A DNA stretch of 64,000 nt, from contig NZ_JAFREM010000048.1 of NCBI RefSeq assembly GCF_017377575.1, positions 1 to 64,000 of the forward strand, given 5' to 3'. A model generated the notes under the pieces. It had not been told where the DNA came from. It did not search any database and worked only from the letters and a program-made list of their open reading frames with translations. This document shows, one piece after another, positions 50,699-62,986 of this stretch. Source of the stretch: Candidatus Enterococcus moelleringii. GTDB lineage: Bacteria; Bacillota; Bacilli; Lactobacillales; Enterococcaceae. The position numbers were made by a program, and so were the translations under genes. Each line of letters starts with the position of its first letter. Position 1 is the first letter of the stretch.

Positions 50699-51604
50699 TT
50701 AGTCCAATTCGTTTTTGTAAGGGATGGATGGTTGGGCGCCGAAGCGTTGAACCGTAATGGATGACGCTTTGTTGCCGTACTTGATGGCTTCTTCCAGATT
50801 GCTGAAGTCGTTGGCTAAAACACTGCTCATGGCGCCGATAAAGGTATCACCGGCAGCTGTCGTGTCGACGGCTTTTACTTTGAAAGCTGGGACAATTCCA
50901 CTACGTCCATTGACATCATAGAAGGCCCCTTTGCTTCCGATGGTAATAATAACTGCTTCCATGCCTAACTGATGCAGATGATCGGCGGCTTTTTTCATGC
51001 TGGCTTCATCGGTAATCGTGATGCCAGTTAAAATTTCGGTTTCAGTTTCATTCGGAACGATCATATCAGTAACTTCCAGCAATTCTTCCGGAACTTTTTC
51101 CAACGCTGGCGCTGGATTCAAAATAGTTTTTACGCCAGCTTGACGGGCGATTTTGAAAGCCGCGATTGTACTTTCCATAGCGCTTTCAAACTGGGAAATT
51201 AGAAAATCACTGTCTTTGATCAGGTCTTCGTGCTGGCTGACATGCTCTGGAGTGAAAACATTATTGGCACCGGAATGAATCATGATGCTGTTTTCTCCTT
51301 GGTCGTCGACAATAATGTAGGCTTGTCCGGTTGCTTGGTTATCTAATGTGGCAACACCAGTTAAATTAATTTCTTCCTGGTTTAAAAGGTCAGTCATCAT
51401 TTGTCCGGCTTCGTCGTTGCCGACTGCCCCGATAAAATTGGTTTTGGCACCAGAACGTTTAGCTGCTACCGCTTGATTGGCGCCTTTACCGCCGCCAGCT
51501 GAGAAAATTTCCTTCGTATGCATGGTTTCACCAGGTTTAGGCATTTGTTTGACGCGAATGGTGCGATCCAGGTTGATACTGCCAATAATTGTAATCGTGT
51601 TCAT
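50699..51604 (-). CDS. rbsK: ribokinase
   Basis: The 301-residue PfkB-family kinase has the N-terminal GSINLDRTIRVKQMPKPGETM, the GGKGANQAVAAKRSG substrate motif, and the C-terminal VDTTAAGDTFIGA with the catalytic Asp in AGDTF. It makes ribose-5-phosphate. I chose ATG 51604, eight bases after GGAG; three further residues upstream are not needed. It is the first structural gene of the ribose operon. Confidence 0.93.
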   Translation of the reverse strand: MNTITIIGSINLDRTIRVKQMPKPGETMHTKEIFSAGGGKGANQAVAAKRSGAKTNFIGAVGNDEAGQMMTDLLNQEEINLTGVATLDNQATGQAYIIVDDQGENSIMIHSGANNVFTPEHVSQHEDLIKDSDFLISQFESAMESTIAAFKIARQAGVKTILNPAPALEKVPEELLEVTDMIVPNETETEILTGITITDEASMKKAADHLHQLGMEAVIITIGSKGAFYDVNGRSGIVPAFKVKAVDTTAAGDTFIGAMSSVLANDFSNLEEAIKYGNKASSITVQRFGAQPSIPYKNELD

Positions 51605-51647
51605 TTTGTCCACTCCGTTTCGTTAATTGTTCTACAACTTTTCTACA

Positions 51648-51670
51648 AAAACGTTTTACTAAAACGTTTT
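51648..51670. promoter_or_regulatory. two AAAACGTTTT palindromes, probable RbsR operators
   Basis: AAAACGTTTT occurs at 51648-51657 and 51661-51670, 13 bp centre to centre. A central CG in an A/T palindrome is the standard LacI-family operator core. They lie 44-66 bp upstream of the rbsK start and after the rbsR gene, allowing rbsR to control rbsKDU separately. Confidence 0.65.
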
Positions 51671-51709
51671 AAGTTTATGACAAGAATATAGCACATCCTG
51701 AAAGCAATT

Positions 51710-52711
51710 TCAAGTATGCTGTTTTATTCTTTTTGTCGAAGCTCGTTCTACCAGTTGAACTGGCAGCATTTTCTCCTCCCAATTTTTTTCCGGCTGCTGG
51801 ATCCGTTCCAGCAATAACTCCGCTGTGGTCTGGCCTAATTCAAAAATTGGCTGGGCAATCGTGGTCAGCTGGGGAATCACGTATTCGCACATGTCAATGT
51901 TGTCGTAACCGACGATGCTATAATCGTCAGGAATTTGTTTGCCAGCTTCGTTTAGTCCCAAATACAAACCAAAGGCGATTTCGTCGTTCACGGCAAATAA
52001 TCCGGTGAAGTCCTCTTGGGTAATTTTTTTCGCCGCTTGTCGTCCACCAATTTTCGACAGTTCGCTGTTCACTTTCTCTGCTTCGGGGAAAATTGAACAA
52101 AAACCTTCGTACCGTTTTTGGATATTATCCGGTGCATCTTCAGGCATGACGACTGCTACCTGCTGATGGCCCAAGTCGGCTAAATGCTGCGCTGCTAATT
52201 GCCCGCCTGAGAAATCGTCTGTCAGTACCGCATCACTGATTCCTTCAGCTTTTTTCTGATCCAAAACGATGAAGGGCAAGCTGTTTTTCTTTAGCGTATC
52301 ATTGATTGCTTGGTTGGAAACAGCCGAGCTGGCAATAATAAAGCCATCCACTCCCCGGCGGCTCAGCTCCTGCAAATACTCGCTTTCCTTGGCTTCATCC
52401 ATATCAGCATTGCAAAACATCGCCACAAAATTTTCCCGGTACAAGACATTTTCAATTCCCCGCAAGAGATTGCTGAAGAAAGGATTGGTGATATCTGGAA
52501 CTAAGACACCGATGGTTTTGCTTTTTTTCATGATCATGCGGCGGGCAAAATAATCCGGTTCGTAATCCAGATCCTTTTTGGCTTCCAGTACTTTTTTGAC
52601 AGTTTTTTTACTGAACATGTCTTCTTTGCCGTTTAAAATTTGCGATACCGTGGTAATGGATACCCCCGATCGCTTCGCTACGTCTTTGATTGTCACTTTC
52701 TTATTGGCCAT
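51710..52711 (-). CDS. rbsR: LacI-family ribose repressor
   Basis: The 333-residue protein has a LacI N-terminal HTH (VTIKDVAKRSGVSITTVSQILNG, residues 5-27) and a periplasmic-binding-type ligand domain (IGVLVPDITNPFFSNLL, ITQEDFTGLFAVNDEIAFG). Position at the head of the ribose genes supports RbsR. GGGGA precedes the ATG. Operators probably lie at 51648-51670, and another at 52737-52765 for its own gene. Confidence 0.87.
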   Translation of the reverse strand: MANKKVTIKDVAKRSGVSITTVSQILNGKEDMFSKKTVKKVLEAKKDLDYEPDYFARRMIMKKSKTIGVLVPDITNPFFSNLLRGIENVLYRENFVAMFCNADMDEAKESEYLQELSRRGVDGFIIASSAVSNQAINDTLKKNSLPFIVLDQKKAEGISDAVLTDDFSGGQLAAQHLADLGHQQVAVVMPEDAPDNIQKRYEGFCSIFPEAEKVNSELSKIGGRQAAKKITQEDFTGLFAVNDEIAFGLYLGLNEAGKQIPDDYSIVGYDNIDMCEYVIPQLTTIAQPIFELGQTTAELLLERIQQPEKNWEEKMLPVQLVERASTKRIKQHT

Positions 52712-52736
52712 TTTTCTAAGTCCCCAGTCTTTTTCT

Positions 52737-52765
52737 ATGTAAAACGCTTCAATAAGAGTTTACAT
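52737..52765. promoter_or_regulatory. inverted repeat upstream of rbsR
   Basis: ATGTAAA (52737-52743) and TTTACAT (52759-52765) flank a segment with AACG(C). The minus strand reads GAAGCGTTTTACAT, similar to a LacI-family half operator or a degenerate cre (two mismatches). It could serve RbsR autoregulation or CcpA. Confidence 0.45.
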
Positions 52766-52793
52766 GTATCTCAGAGAATTGCAAATTTTTCGG

Positions 52794-52825
52794 AAAAAAA
52801 GGCTGCTCTCAACAAAGAGAACAGC
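52794..52825 (-). terminator. terminator of the beta-glucoside operon
   Basis: GCTGTTCTC pairs with GAGAGCAGC with one mismatch, and seven T follow on the minus strand. Confidence 0.8.
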
Positions 52826-52834
52826 AAGGTTGTT

Positions 52835-56105
<3,271 letters not shown>

Positions 56106-56140
56106 TTTAATTTCACTCCTATTTTTTTAGTAAAAGAAGC

Positions 56141-56211
56141 AAAAATGACCTAAAACTGCCCGAAATACTCTCGATCAGCTCTAGGTCATGCTCCTTTTGG
56201 GATAACAATCC
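56141..56211 (-). promoter_or_regulatory. RAT antiterminator site and overlapping terminator before bglP
   Basis: On the minus strand GGATTGTTATCCC begins a RAT (ribonucleic antiterminator) element at 56211-56183, ending GCATGACCT. Its last bases are the first bases of a terminator stem, TGACCTA..TAGGTCA followed by TTTTT (56141-56189). This is the BglG/LicT mechanism: BglG bound to the RAT prevents the terminator. Confidence 0.85.
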
Positions 56212-56218
56212 TATTTGA

Positions 56219-57052
56219 CTATAAATTTTTAGTTATGCGGCGAATGTGGGCGGTTAAATACAGCAGTTCTGTGGAGCTTAGTTCGTATTCGAACTGCTGC
56301 TGCACATAGTCGCGAATCTTTAACGAACACTCATATTCCGTCACATATTTGCTTTTTAAGGTTTCTAATAATTCTGCATCTTCGTCATCGTAATGCTCGC
56401 CGGTCAACAAACGTTGGGCAAAAAATTTCACATGGGTAATGAAGCGGTAGTAGTCCAAGGAATCTTCATCAAATTCCGTGCGGTAATGATTTTTGATAAT
56501 TTCTTCGATTCCTTTGGTGATCTCGGCTACTTCATAGGCCAAATCATCCTTGCGATCCAATTCGGCGTTGACAAAATGGGTAGCAATAAAGGCTGCTTCA
56601 TCCACTTCAAAGGCAACTCCTAAATCATTGCGTACAATTTCCAGCGCTTTTTCCCCGACCGCGTATTCGTCGGCATAAAAACGGGCGATGTCCCAGCGCA
56701 AAGGATTTTTTAAAATGATGCCTTCTTGATAACGCTCAATCGCGGAATGAATATGGTCGGTCAAATTCACGTAAATAATTTCGTTTAAGTTTTTTCCCAG
56801 TTTAATTTTCCCGAAATTGATAATTTTCTCCGACACCATGATGTGCTCCATCGGTACATTGATCAACAGCTCGGTGAATTTATTTTGGGTATCCTTGTCT
56901 CGCAGCAGAAAACTCTTTTCCACCAGTTCAATGTCTACTGGGTTGCCTTTTTTCTTGCCAAAAGCGATGCCCTTACCCATCAACAACACATCAATGCCCT
57001 TGCTGTTTGAAGAAATAACGGTATTATTGTTTAATACTCTTTTTATGATCAT
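56219..57052 (-). CDS. bglG: BglG/LicT-family transcriptional antiterminator
   Basis: The 277-residue protein has an N-terminal CAT RNA-binding domain (MIIKRVLNNNTVISS, GIAFGKKKG), followed by two PRD domains (about 65-170 and 170-277) with conserved His residues: NLTDHIHSAIER, FIATHFVNAE, FAQRLL, YLTAHIRR. BglP-dependent phosphorylation of PRD1 inactivates it; HPr phosphorylation of PRD2 activates it. The start is the Met at 57052, after GGGGGA; 34 upstream residues are leader containing a RAT. Confidence 0.92.
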   Translation of the reverse strand: MIIKRVLNNNTVISSNSKGIDVLLMGKGIAFGKKKGNPVDIELVEKSFLLRDKDTQNKFTELLINVPMEHIMVSEKIINFGKIKLGKNLNEIIYVNLTDHIHSAIERYQEGIILKNPLRWDIARFYADEYAVGEKALEIVRNDLGVAFEVDEAAFIATHFVNAELDRKDDLAYEVAEITKGIEEIIKNHYRTEFDEDSLDYYRFITHVKFFAQRLLTGEHYDDEDAELLETLKSKYVTEYECSLKIRDYVQQQFEYELSSTELLYLTAHIRRITKNL

Positions 57053-57078
57053 AAAATTTCCCCCGTTAGCCACAAAAA

Positions 57079-57142
57079 AAGCCCATTTACATACACTACA
57101 ACTGTGTGGTAAATAGGTCCTGCTCACATTGTGATAACATCC
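57079..57142 (-). promoter_or_regulatory. RAT site and terminator before bglG
   Basis: On the minus strand GGATGTTATCACAATG...GCAGGACCT (57142-57115) is a second RAT. The CCTATTTAC that follows pairs with GTAAATGGG, then seven T, as a terminator. bglG thus controls its own leader as well as that of bglP. Confidence 0.82.
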
Positions 57143-57252
57143 AACATTTTTCAATTTTTTTGAATTGCTGCATGCTTACCCGAAGTAATAACATCAGCAA
57201 CTTAATGAAAAGGTTACCACGCAAACATATAAATGTCAACTGTCAATTTAAA

Positions 57253-57284
57253 TAAAAAATGCACCAGCCGCAGCCAGTGCATTT
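57253..57284 (-). terminator. terminator of the MFS gene
   Basis: AAATGCACTGGC pairs with GCTGGTGCATTT (one mismatch), followed by a T-run on the minus strand. Confidence 0.82.
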
Positions 57285-57290
57285 CCCCGT

Positions 57291-58535
57291 CTAATTTTCC
57301 TTCACCATATAGATGTCACTTTCCTTGGTTTCCTTAAACCAGTTAAAACATAGGAAGGAAATCAACAGGATAAAGCCGCCCACTGCCAGAATCGGAAAGA
57401 ATACGGAAGTTGTCGTTCCTTTAAACAGCACACCCATCACTAATTGTCCCAGCGGCACCGCGCATTGAGCTACCGCGATGATGGTGGCCATCACTTTTCC
57501 TAAATTTTCTTTTGGCGTAATGCGCTGAACCAGCGAAATCAGGTAAATGGAAATGGCGCTCATGATGATTCCGATGATTACGCCGGCCATCATCACCACC
57601 GCGAAGCCCCCGCTGCTTCCTAAAAACAGCAGCAGCACGTTCATGATCAGTATAAGAACTCCCGAAAATCCGAAGGTCAGGTAAAAATTATTGAAGCGTA
57701 AGTGTTTAGTTATCACGACAGCAAAAATTGCCCCCACAATATTGGAGAGACTGAACATCGCCATACCAACGCCGTACATCGTTTCACTCACCTGCAGCAC
57801 CATCCGCAAAATGACCGGTAGGCCGACGATAAAGAAGGGCGTTAAGACGAAATTGATTAAAGCGGCGATCACAATCGTTTTGGTAATCACTCGGTTGCTT
57901 CGGACTTCCTTAAATCCTTCCTTCAAATCACCGGTCAAAATTTCCAGGACGTTTCCTTTTTGTTCCCGTTTTTCGAAAGGAATCTTCAAGCAGCTTTCAA
58001 CGATGGCTGCGATAATAAAGAAGGCGATACTGCTGGCTACTAACGCCTGCGCGCCAACTAAGCCGTACAGAATGCCGCCGATAATCGGGGCGACAACATT
58101 AGACAGCTGCAAAATTCCATTGGACAGGCCGTTGATTTTTTCCAGCTGATCTTCTTCCACTAATAAAGGAATGCTGGCGCCGACGACGGGTGTGTCAAAG
58201 CTTCCTACAATTGACAACACGAACAACAAGAAGCCGATGGCAAACACCGATTCCGTCATGCCGATTACTAAAAACAGCAGCAGTGCCAGCACGGCATTGG
58301 CTACATCCATCAAAACCATCAAGATTTTCCGATCAAAGCGATCAGCAATCGCGCCGCCAATTGGCGCAAACAAGACGGGGATACTAGAAACCGCCAAAAT
58401 CGTGGCAAAAATATCTGCCCGACCGGTGGCGTCCAACACAAACAAAGACAAGGCGAAACGCAAAATTGCCCCACCAAAAACCGAAATTAACTGTCCTACC
58501 ATTAAATAGATGATATTTACCCGATTACCCTTCAC
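57291..58535 (-). CDS. MFS exporter, MefA-like
   Basis: The 414-residue protein has twelve helices. After helix 2, GGAIADRFDRKILMVLMD is the MFS motif A of the MefA/macrolide-efflux group. The early helices carry FGGAILRFALSLFVL. Similar proteins export macrolides or are of unknown substrate. The start is uncertain: GTG 58535 has only GGTAGG close by, and the frame continues to 58595 without a better site. It is monocistronic. Confidence 0.75.
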   Translation of the reverse strand: MKGNRVNIIYLMVGQLISVFGGAILRFALSLFVLDATGRADIFATILAVSSIPVLFAPIGGAIADRFDRKILMVLMDVANAVLALLLFLVIGMTESVFAIGFLLFVLSIVGSFDTPVVGASIPLLVEEDQLEKINGLSNGILQLSNVVAPIIGGILYGLVGAQALVASSIAFFIIAAIVESCLKIPFEKREQKGNVLEILTGDLKEGFKEVRSNRVITKTIVIAALINFVLTPFFIVGLPVILRMVLQVSETMYGVGMAMFSLSNIVGAIFAVVITKHLRFNNFYLTFGFSGVLILIMNVLLLFLGSSGGFAVVMMAGVIIGIIMSAISIYLISLVQRITPKENLGKVMATIIAVAQCAVPLGQLVMGVLFKGTTTSVFFPILAVGGFILLISFLCFNWFKETKESDIYMVKEN

Positions 58536-58648
58536 ACGCCTACCAACTTTCTTTTGTTTTTCTATAACAAGTGTAATTGATAGCGTGTCGGACAACCTCC
58601 GCCTTAGGTCTTATTGTTGTTCCAACTTTTGGTTGAGGTAATAAGAAA

Positions 58649-58759
58649 GGCTTCGCAAACTTGCTCAGCTTTGGAGTACTAAGACTAAAATTTTGATAAA
58701 CTGCTCCTCAAGTTTCTCAAAATTTTCGCTTAGTACCGACAAAGTTAGTTTGTGAAGCC
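58649..58759. repeat. 111-nt long inverted repeat / structured element
   Basis: GGCTTCGCAAACT pairs with AGTTTGTGAAGCC at the ends (58649, 58759). Inside, GTACTAAG (58676-58683) pairs with CTTAGTAC (58729-58736), and AAAATTTTGA (58687-58696) with TCAAAATTTT (58717-58726). No gene is inside. The first 19 bases, with AA before, match 50221-50239. It could be a small RNA, a MITE-like repeat or a long operator. Confidence 0.7.
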
Positions 58760-58822
58760 GGACATTATCAACAATGTTAGAATCTTTTCATTTGTGAAAA
58801 GGTTCTATTTTCTCTACTGCTC

Positions 58823-58864
58823 AAAAAAGCAGGATAAGCCACTTGATTCGTGACTTATCCTGCT
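58823..58864 (-). terminator. terminator of the amidotransferase gene
   Basis: AGCAGGATAAG pairs perfectly with CTTATCCTGCT, followed by TTTTTTG on the minus strand. Confidence 0.88.
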
Positions 58865-58868
58865 GATT

Positions 58869-59570
58869 CTAATAACAATGGGCTAAAAACATTTGAATCA
58901 ATCGTTGATTTTCCCGTGTATCGGAAGCGAAAAATTCTGGGTGCCACTGGACTCCCAGCACAAATTGATTCTCATCTAAATAAATACCTTCCACTAATCC
59001 GTCCTCGGAAATTGCGGTAACCGTCAGCTTTTCACCCACATCCTTGATCCCTTGATGATGGTAGCTGTTGACGCTTAAGCTGGATTGGTCAAGAATATCT
59101 GCCAGCATCGTGCCTTCTACTAATTGGACTTCGTGCTGCCCTTTGTCATAAGGCGGCTTCATTTGATGGTTGGTTTCAGTCGGACGTTCGGTGGGCAGGT
59201 CTTGATACAGCGTTCCGCCGCTGACCACATTTAGCAGCTGCGCGCCGCGGCAAATTCCTAAGATTGGCGTATCCTCTTCTAACGCTTTTTCCATGCAATA
59301 AATTTCCATCGTGTCCCGCACTTGATGGGTTTCGCCGCAAACTACGAGTTTTTCGGCGCCGTATAGCTCAGGGGAAATATCCTGTCCGCCGGTAAACAGG
59401 AAGCCCTGACAGGTTTCCAGGAAATAATCTAAGGTATCAAAATTGTCCGTCAACGGTAAAATCATGGGAATTCCACCGTTTGCTTCAATTAAACCCACGT
59501 AGCCTGGCAGCATCCAGATACTTTCTTTTTTGCGATCATATAACGGCATAATGCCAATAATTGGTTTCAT
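58869..59570 (-). CDS. class I glutamine amidotransferase-like hydrolase (PuuD-like, peptidase C26)
   Basis: The 233-residue protein has the catalytic Cys in LGICRGAQLLN, the His and Glu in QWHPEFF, and the oxyanion strip TGGQDISPELYG. This is the gamma-glutamyl-gamma-aminobutyrate hydrolase (PuuD) subgroup. It cleaves gamma-glutamyl amides. There are no putrescine-pathway genes nearby. GGAGG is six bases before the ATG. Confidence 0.87.
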   Translation of the reverse strand: MKPIIGIMPLYDRKKESIWMLPGYVGLIEANGGIPMILPLTDNFDTLDYFLETCQGFLFTGGQDISPELYGAEKLVVCGETHQVRDTMEIYCMEKALEEDTPILGICRGAQLLNVVSGGTLYQDLPTERPTETNHQMKPPYDKGQHEVQLVEGTMLADILDQSSLSVNSYHHQGIKDVGEKLTVTAISEDGLVEGIYLDENQFVLGVQWHPEFFASDTRENQRLIQMFLAHCY

Positions 59571-59702
59571 CGGTTGCCTCCTGTATTTTTTATCTTTCTA
59601 TTGTAAAGCAAGCAAGAATATTTGTATAGGCGCAATCGGCTCTTTTCATTAGAGGGAACTTGTTCTATGATAAAAGAAACAATCATAGATGGGAGTCTCC
59701 AT

Positions 59703-61355
59703 ATGAATGAAGTAATCATTGTCGCAGGGTTTATCCTAGTGATTATCCTGGTTTTCGTTGCCCTTGATTTTTGGTCGAAAACAAAACTGAAACGAAGTAT
59801 CCGGGATGCTTGGGGAAAATTGCCAGAATATCCCATCAACGATCGTGAAGATAGTCTAATCACTGCTTGGGAAATCACCAAAGAGCTGCAGGAGTGGGAC
59901 AGTGAAATCGACGACGCCACTTGGTACGATTTGGATATGTATGATATTTTCCAGCAAATAAACTCGACTTATTCCAGTATTGGTTCGGAAAGCTTGTACC
60001 AGCGCCTGCGCAGCTTTAATTTTCAGCAGGATGATTTGGAGGAATTGATTGAATTTTTTGACGATCAGCCAGAGCTGCGGCAAAAGGTGCAGTATCAGTT
60101 TGCCCGTTTAGGCAAGCTGGACAACAATTTGATTAAAAACTATTTGTTAGCGGAAAACAATTTTTCCAATCCTGGGAGTTTTTGGCTTTATTTAGTTTTA
60201 GGGTTGCTGCCGTTAATTGGGCTGGTGGTGGCCGCCTTTGCCCCTTCTGTCGGCATCTTGATTTTTGTTTTTTCCCTGTGTTTGAATACGATTGTCTCGA
60301 TGGTGAAAAAAAGCACCCTGGATCGCGAGCTTACCAGCATGCGCTATTTGGTTCAGTCCTTTTATACGGCTAAGAAGCTGAAAACTTTTCCGCTGCCTAA
60401 TCAGGTGGAGCTTTCCAGCGCACTGGCTCCCTTGAAACGTATTACTCGTTTTGGCTTTGCCTTTAAGGGCAGCGGCGGCACGGAGGCCGATGTGATTGTG
60501 GAAACCTTAATGATGAGCTTGATGATTCCTTTTATTTCTTATCATTTTGTGCAGCGAAAACTAGGCAAGCACAAGGAAGCGGCAATCCATTTGTGGCAAG
60601 CGATGGGGGATTTGGAAGCGGCACTGGCGATTTTGAATTACCGGACTGCGCTAGAAGAAACCTGTCTGCCGGAATTTCGCCCTGGGGGATTGGTTGCGGA
60701 GGACTGTTACCACCCATTGGTTAGCGAACCGGTCACGAATCCGGTAGAGTGGAACAAAAATACTTTGATCTCCGGCTCCAATGCTTCCGGTAAATCGACC
60801 TATGTCAAAGGAATCGCGATTAATTGTATTTTGGCTCAAACCATCAATACTGCACTGGCTAGTCGATTTCAGATGGAGCCGGGCCATGTGCTGACCTCGA
60901 TGGCGGTGGAGGATAATGTGATTGAAGGTGATAGTTATTTTATCGCCGAGATTAAGTCGATCAAGCGGTTATTAAATCAAGTCGCTACGAAAGAACGCTG
61001 CTATTGCTTCATTGATGAAATTTTGCGAGGCACTAATACGGTGGAACGGATTGCTGCTTCCGCCAGCATTTTACATTGGCTGAAGGATTATCCTAGTCTG
61101 GCCTTTGTGGCAACTCATGATATTGAATTAACCGAGATTTTGAAATACGAATGCCATAATTTGCATTTTTCCGAGCGGATTACTCATGAAGAAGGGATCG
61201 CCTTTGATTATTTAGTTAAAGAAGGACCGACGACAACTCGAAATGCCTTGCGTTTGTTGGAAATTATGGATTATCCTGAGTCGATTACTAAGCTGGCCCA
61301 ACAAGAGCTGGCGGATTTTGAAAATGATCGCAGCTGGAATGTACTGCAGCCGTAA
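59703..61355 (+). CDS. membrane-anchored MutS-like ATPase
   Basis: The 550-residue protein begins with a transmembrane helix (residues 3-25). A pair of helices lies at about 160-205 (FWLYLVLGLLPLIG ... CLNTIV). The MutS core domain occupies residues 30-330, and the MutS ATPase domain about 335-550, with Walker A GSNASGKST (near 358), Walker B CFIDEILRGT (near 434) and the His of FVATHD. The mismatch-recognition domain of MutS and the Smr nuclease of MutS2 are absent. Its role may be at a membrane-DNA or nucleotide-sensing step, not mismatch repair. The start is ATG 59703 after GGAG; the 27-residue extension is not supported. Confidence 0.82.
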   Translation: MNEVIIVAGFILVIILVFVALDFWSKTKLKRSIRDAWGKLPEYPINDREDSLITAWEITKELQEWDSEIDDATWYDLDMYDIFQQINSTYSSIGSESLYQRLRSFNFQQDDLEELIEFFDDQPELRQKVQYQFARLGKLDNNLIKNYLLAENNFSNPGSFWLYLVLGLLPLIGLVVAAFAPSVGILIFVFSLCLNTIVSMVKKSTLDRELTSMRYLVQSFYTAKKLKTFPLPNQVELSSALAPLKRITRFGFAFKGSGGTEADVIVETLMMSLMIPFISYHFVQRKLGKHKEAAIHLWQAMGDLEAALAILNYRTALEETCLPEFRPGGLVAEDCYHPLVSEPVTNPVEWNKNTLISGSNASGKSTYVKGIAINCILAQTINTALASRFQMEPGHVLTSMAVEDNVIEGDSYFIAEIKSIKRLLNQVATKERCYCFIDEILRGTNTVERIAASASILHWLKDYPSLAFVATHDIELTEILKYECHNLHFSERITHEEGIAFDYLVKEGPTTTRNALRLLEIMDYPESITKLAQQELADFENDRSWNVLQP

Positions 61356-61367
61356 ATTTAGAACCAC

Positions 61368-61401
61368 AAAGCCGTGATCTCTTTATGAGCCACGGCTTTT
61401 T
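61368..61401. terminator. bidirectional terminator
   Basis: AAAGCCGTG (61368-61376) pairs with CACGGCTTT (61391-61399), serving the convergent MutS-like and XRE genes. Confidence 0.82.
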
Positions 61402-61405
61402 CGAG

Positions 61406-61873
61406 TTACGAATATTTTTTCCAATTGAGGAAAATGGTGATGGATATAACCAGCAGGCTGCTGCAAGCCAGAATCGTTTTGCCCAGCATGACATGTCCTT
61501 CACCGTAATCCGGGAACATGACGTATTTGCTGATGATGGCGACGGCAAGGATCATAATTAGCGCAATAATGCTGCTAACAATCGTAAACTGGCGATTTTT
61601 GGTTTTGGTTTGCTGATCCAAAATCCTCTTTTGTTCTCGTTCCAGCATGGAGGTCTTTAAAACTAGTTCGTCGGTTTCGCTAGGCTGCAACAAGTAATCA
61701 GTGGTGACGTCAAAAATATTAGCCAGCTTGGTAATTTTGTCCAGCTCTGGGGTGGAATGACCAGACTCCCACTTGGACACCGATTGGCGGGATACCCCCA
61801 ATTGTTCTCCTAGTTCATCCTGCGATAACCCTTTTGATTTTCTTAGCTTCAAAATTTTTTCTGATAAGTCCAT
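61406..61873 (-). CDS. XRE regulator with two C-terminal membrane helices
   Basis: The 155-residue protein has an N-terminal HTH ([29 protein letters not shown], residues 8-36), a linker, and helices at about 97-117 and 131-150. Membrane-bound XRE proteins of this layout are common in Firmicutes and are thought to respond at the membrane. The start is ATG 61873, after AGGAGTGAGG; 42 in-frame residues upstream are leader. Confidence 0.83.
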   Translation of the reverse strand: MDLSEKILKLRKSKGLSQDELGEQLGVSRQSVSKWESGHSTPELDKITKLANIFDVTTDYLLQPSETDELVLKTSMLEREQKRILDQQTKTKNRQFTIVSSIIALIMILAVAIISKYVMFPDYGEGHVMLGKTILACSSLLVISITIFLNWKKYS

Positions 61874-61991
61874 TTTCCTCACTCCTTTTCTATAAGAAAA
61901 GTATACCGATCCGAGAAAAACAGTGCTACCGACTAAAGTTGGAACTTTGTCGCCTGCTGGTTGACATTGGTTGCATTGCTGCTTAAACAAC

Positions 61992-62037
61992 AAAAACACG
62001 ATCGAATCTCAGAAAACAGAATCGATCGCGTTTTTTT
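61992..62037 (-). terminator. terminator of the SorC-family gene
   Basis: ACACGATCGAATCT pairs with AGAATCGATCGCGT (minor bulge). A T-run on the minus strand follows (the complement of CAAAAAC), and TTTTTTT lies on the plus strand. Confidence 0.7.
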
Positions 62038-62038
62038 A

Positions 62039-62986
62039 TCATTGCTCAACTAAATCGCGAGCTGTTTTTTCATCGGTGATTAGTACATCCACCAGATTGC
62101 CTTTTAGGGCTGCCCGAATCCCTTCAACTTTTTCTTTCCCACCAGATACCGCAATTTTGCGGGGTACTTTTTTTAAGCGTTCCAAGTCAATTGCCAATAC
62201 CCGTTTATTCCAAGAACAGTCCGCCAGCTGTCCAGAATGATTAATAAAATTGTAGCAAATATCGCCGGCGATCTTGTCTTGGGAATATTCCGAGTCGACA
62301 TTTACTTGATCCGACAAATAGGCGTCCGTCAAGGTGGAGTAAATCGGAATACCGCCGATGCCCACTAAAGCGATGTCAGCGGACTCCCCTTCGTCGAATA
62401 CATTTTTAATGAAGGATTGCTTCATAAAGACCGGCTTGGCTTCTGGCTCATCCACGGTAATCGGCGCATGCAAGTCTACCGCGTGTCCGCCGCAACGGGA
62501 TGCGAACAGTTCACAAACCCGGGTAGATTGAATGGTAATATGCTCCATCCCCATTCCGCCCACTAATGGAACAAAGCTGACATTGGTCATTTGGCTTTGC
62601 TTAGGAAAATTAGCCGCTGCTTCATGAACCGTCGTTCCAGCGGAAACACTAATGGTATACCAGGGTTTAATGATGCGGGCCAAATATTTTGCTGCCGCAA
62701 TCCCTAATAATTTATTTTGCAGCCCGCGCCCGGCCGACTCGATGCAAATCACATCCTCCAGCCCAAATTTTTCCTGCAGCTGTTCCTCCAGCGCTCGATA
62801 AGGACTGGCGTATTCGTCGTGGATGGTGATCTCCACGATACCTTCTTCTCGTGAGCGGACTAAATATTTTGAAACCAGTGATCGACTGATATTGACCCTT
62901 TTGGCAATTTCTTCCTGCTTCAATCCTTGTTCATAATACAAGGAGGCAATTTCTACTAATAATCGCTTGTCATCTGCTAAGCTCAT
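62039..62986 (-). CDS. SorC/DeoR-type sugar-sensing regulator
   Basis: The 315-residue protein has an N-terminal HTH (LVEIASLYYEQGLKQEEIAKRVNISRSLVSKYLVRSREEGIVEI, residues 9-52) and a SorC-type sugar-phosphate binding domain (GIAAAKYLARIIKPWYTISVSAGTTVHEAA, FVPLVGGMG, VALVGIGGI). Such regulators control sugar or deoxyribose genes; no target genes are next to it. The start is ATG 62986, seven bases after GGGGGA. Confidence 0.85.
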   Translation of the reverse strand: MSLADDKRLLVEIASLYYEQGLKQEEIAKRVNISRSLVSKYLVRSREEGIVEITIHDEYASPYRALEEQLQEKFGLEDVICIESAGRGLQNKLLGIAAAKYLARIIKPWYTISVSAGTTVHEAAANFPKQSQMTNVSFVPLVGGMGMEHITIQSTRVCELFASRCGGHAVDLHAPITVDEPEAKPVFMKQSFIKNVFDEGESADIALVGIGGIPIYSTLTDAYLSDQVNVDSEYSQDKIAGDICYNFINHSGQLADCSWNKRVLAIDLERLKKVPRKIAVSGGKEKVEGIRAALKGNLVDVLITDEKTARDLVEQ

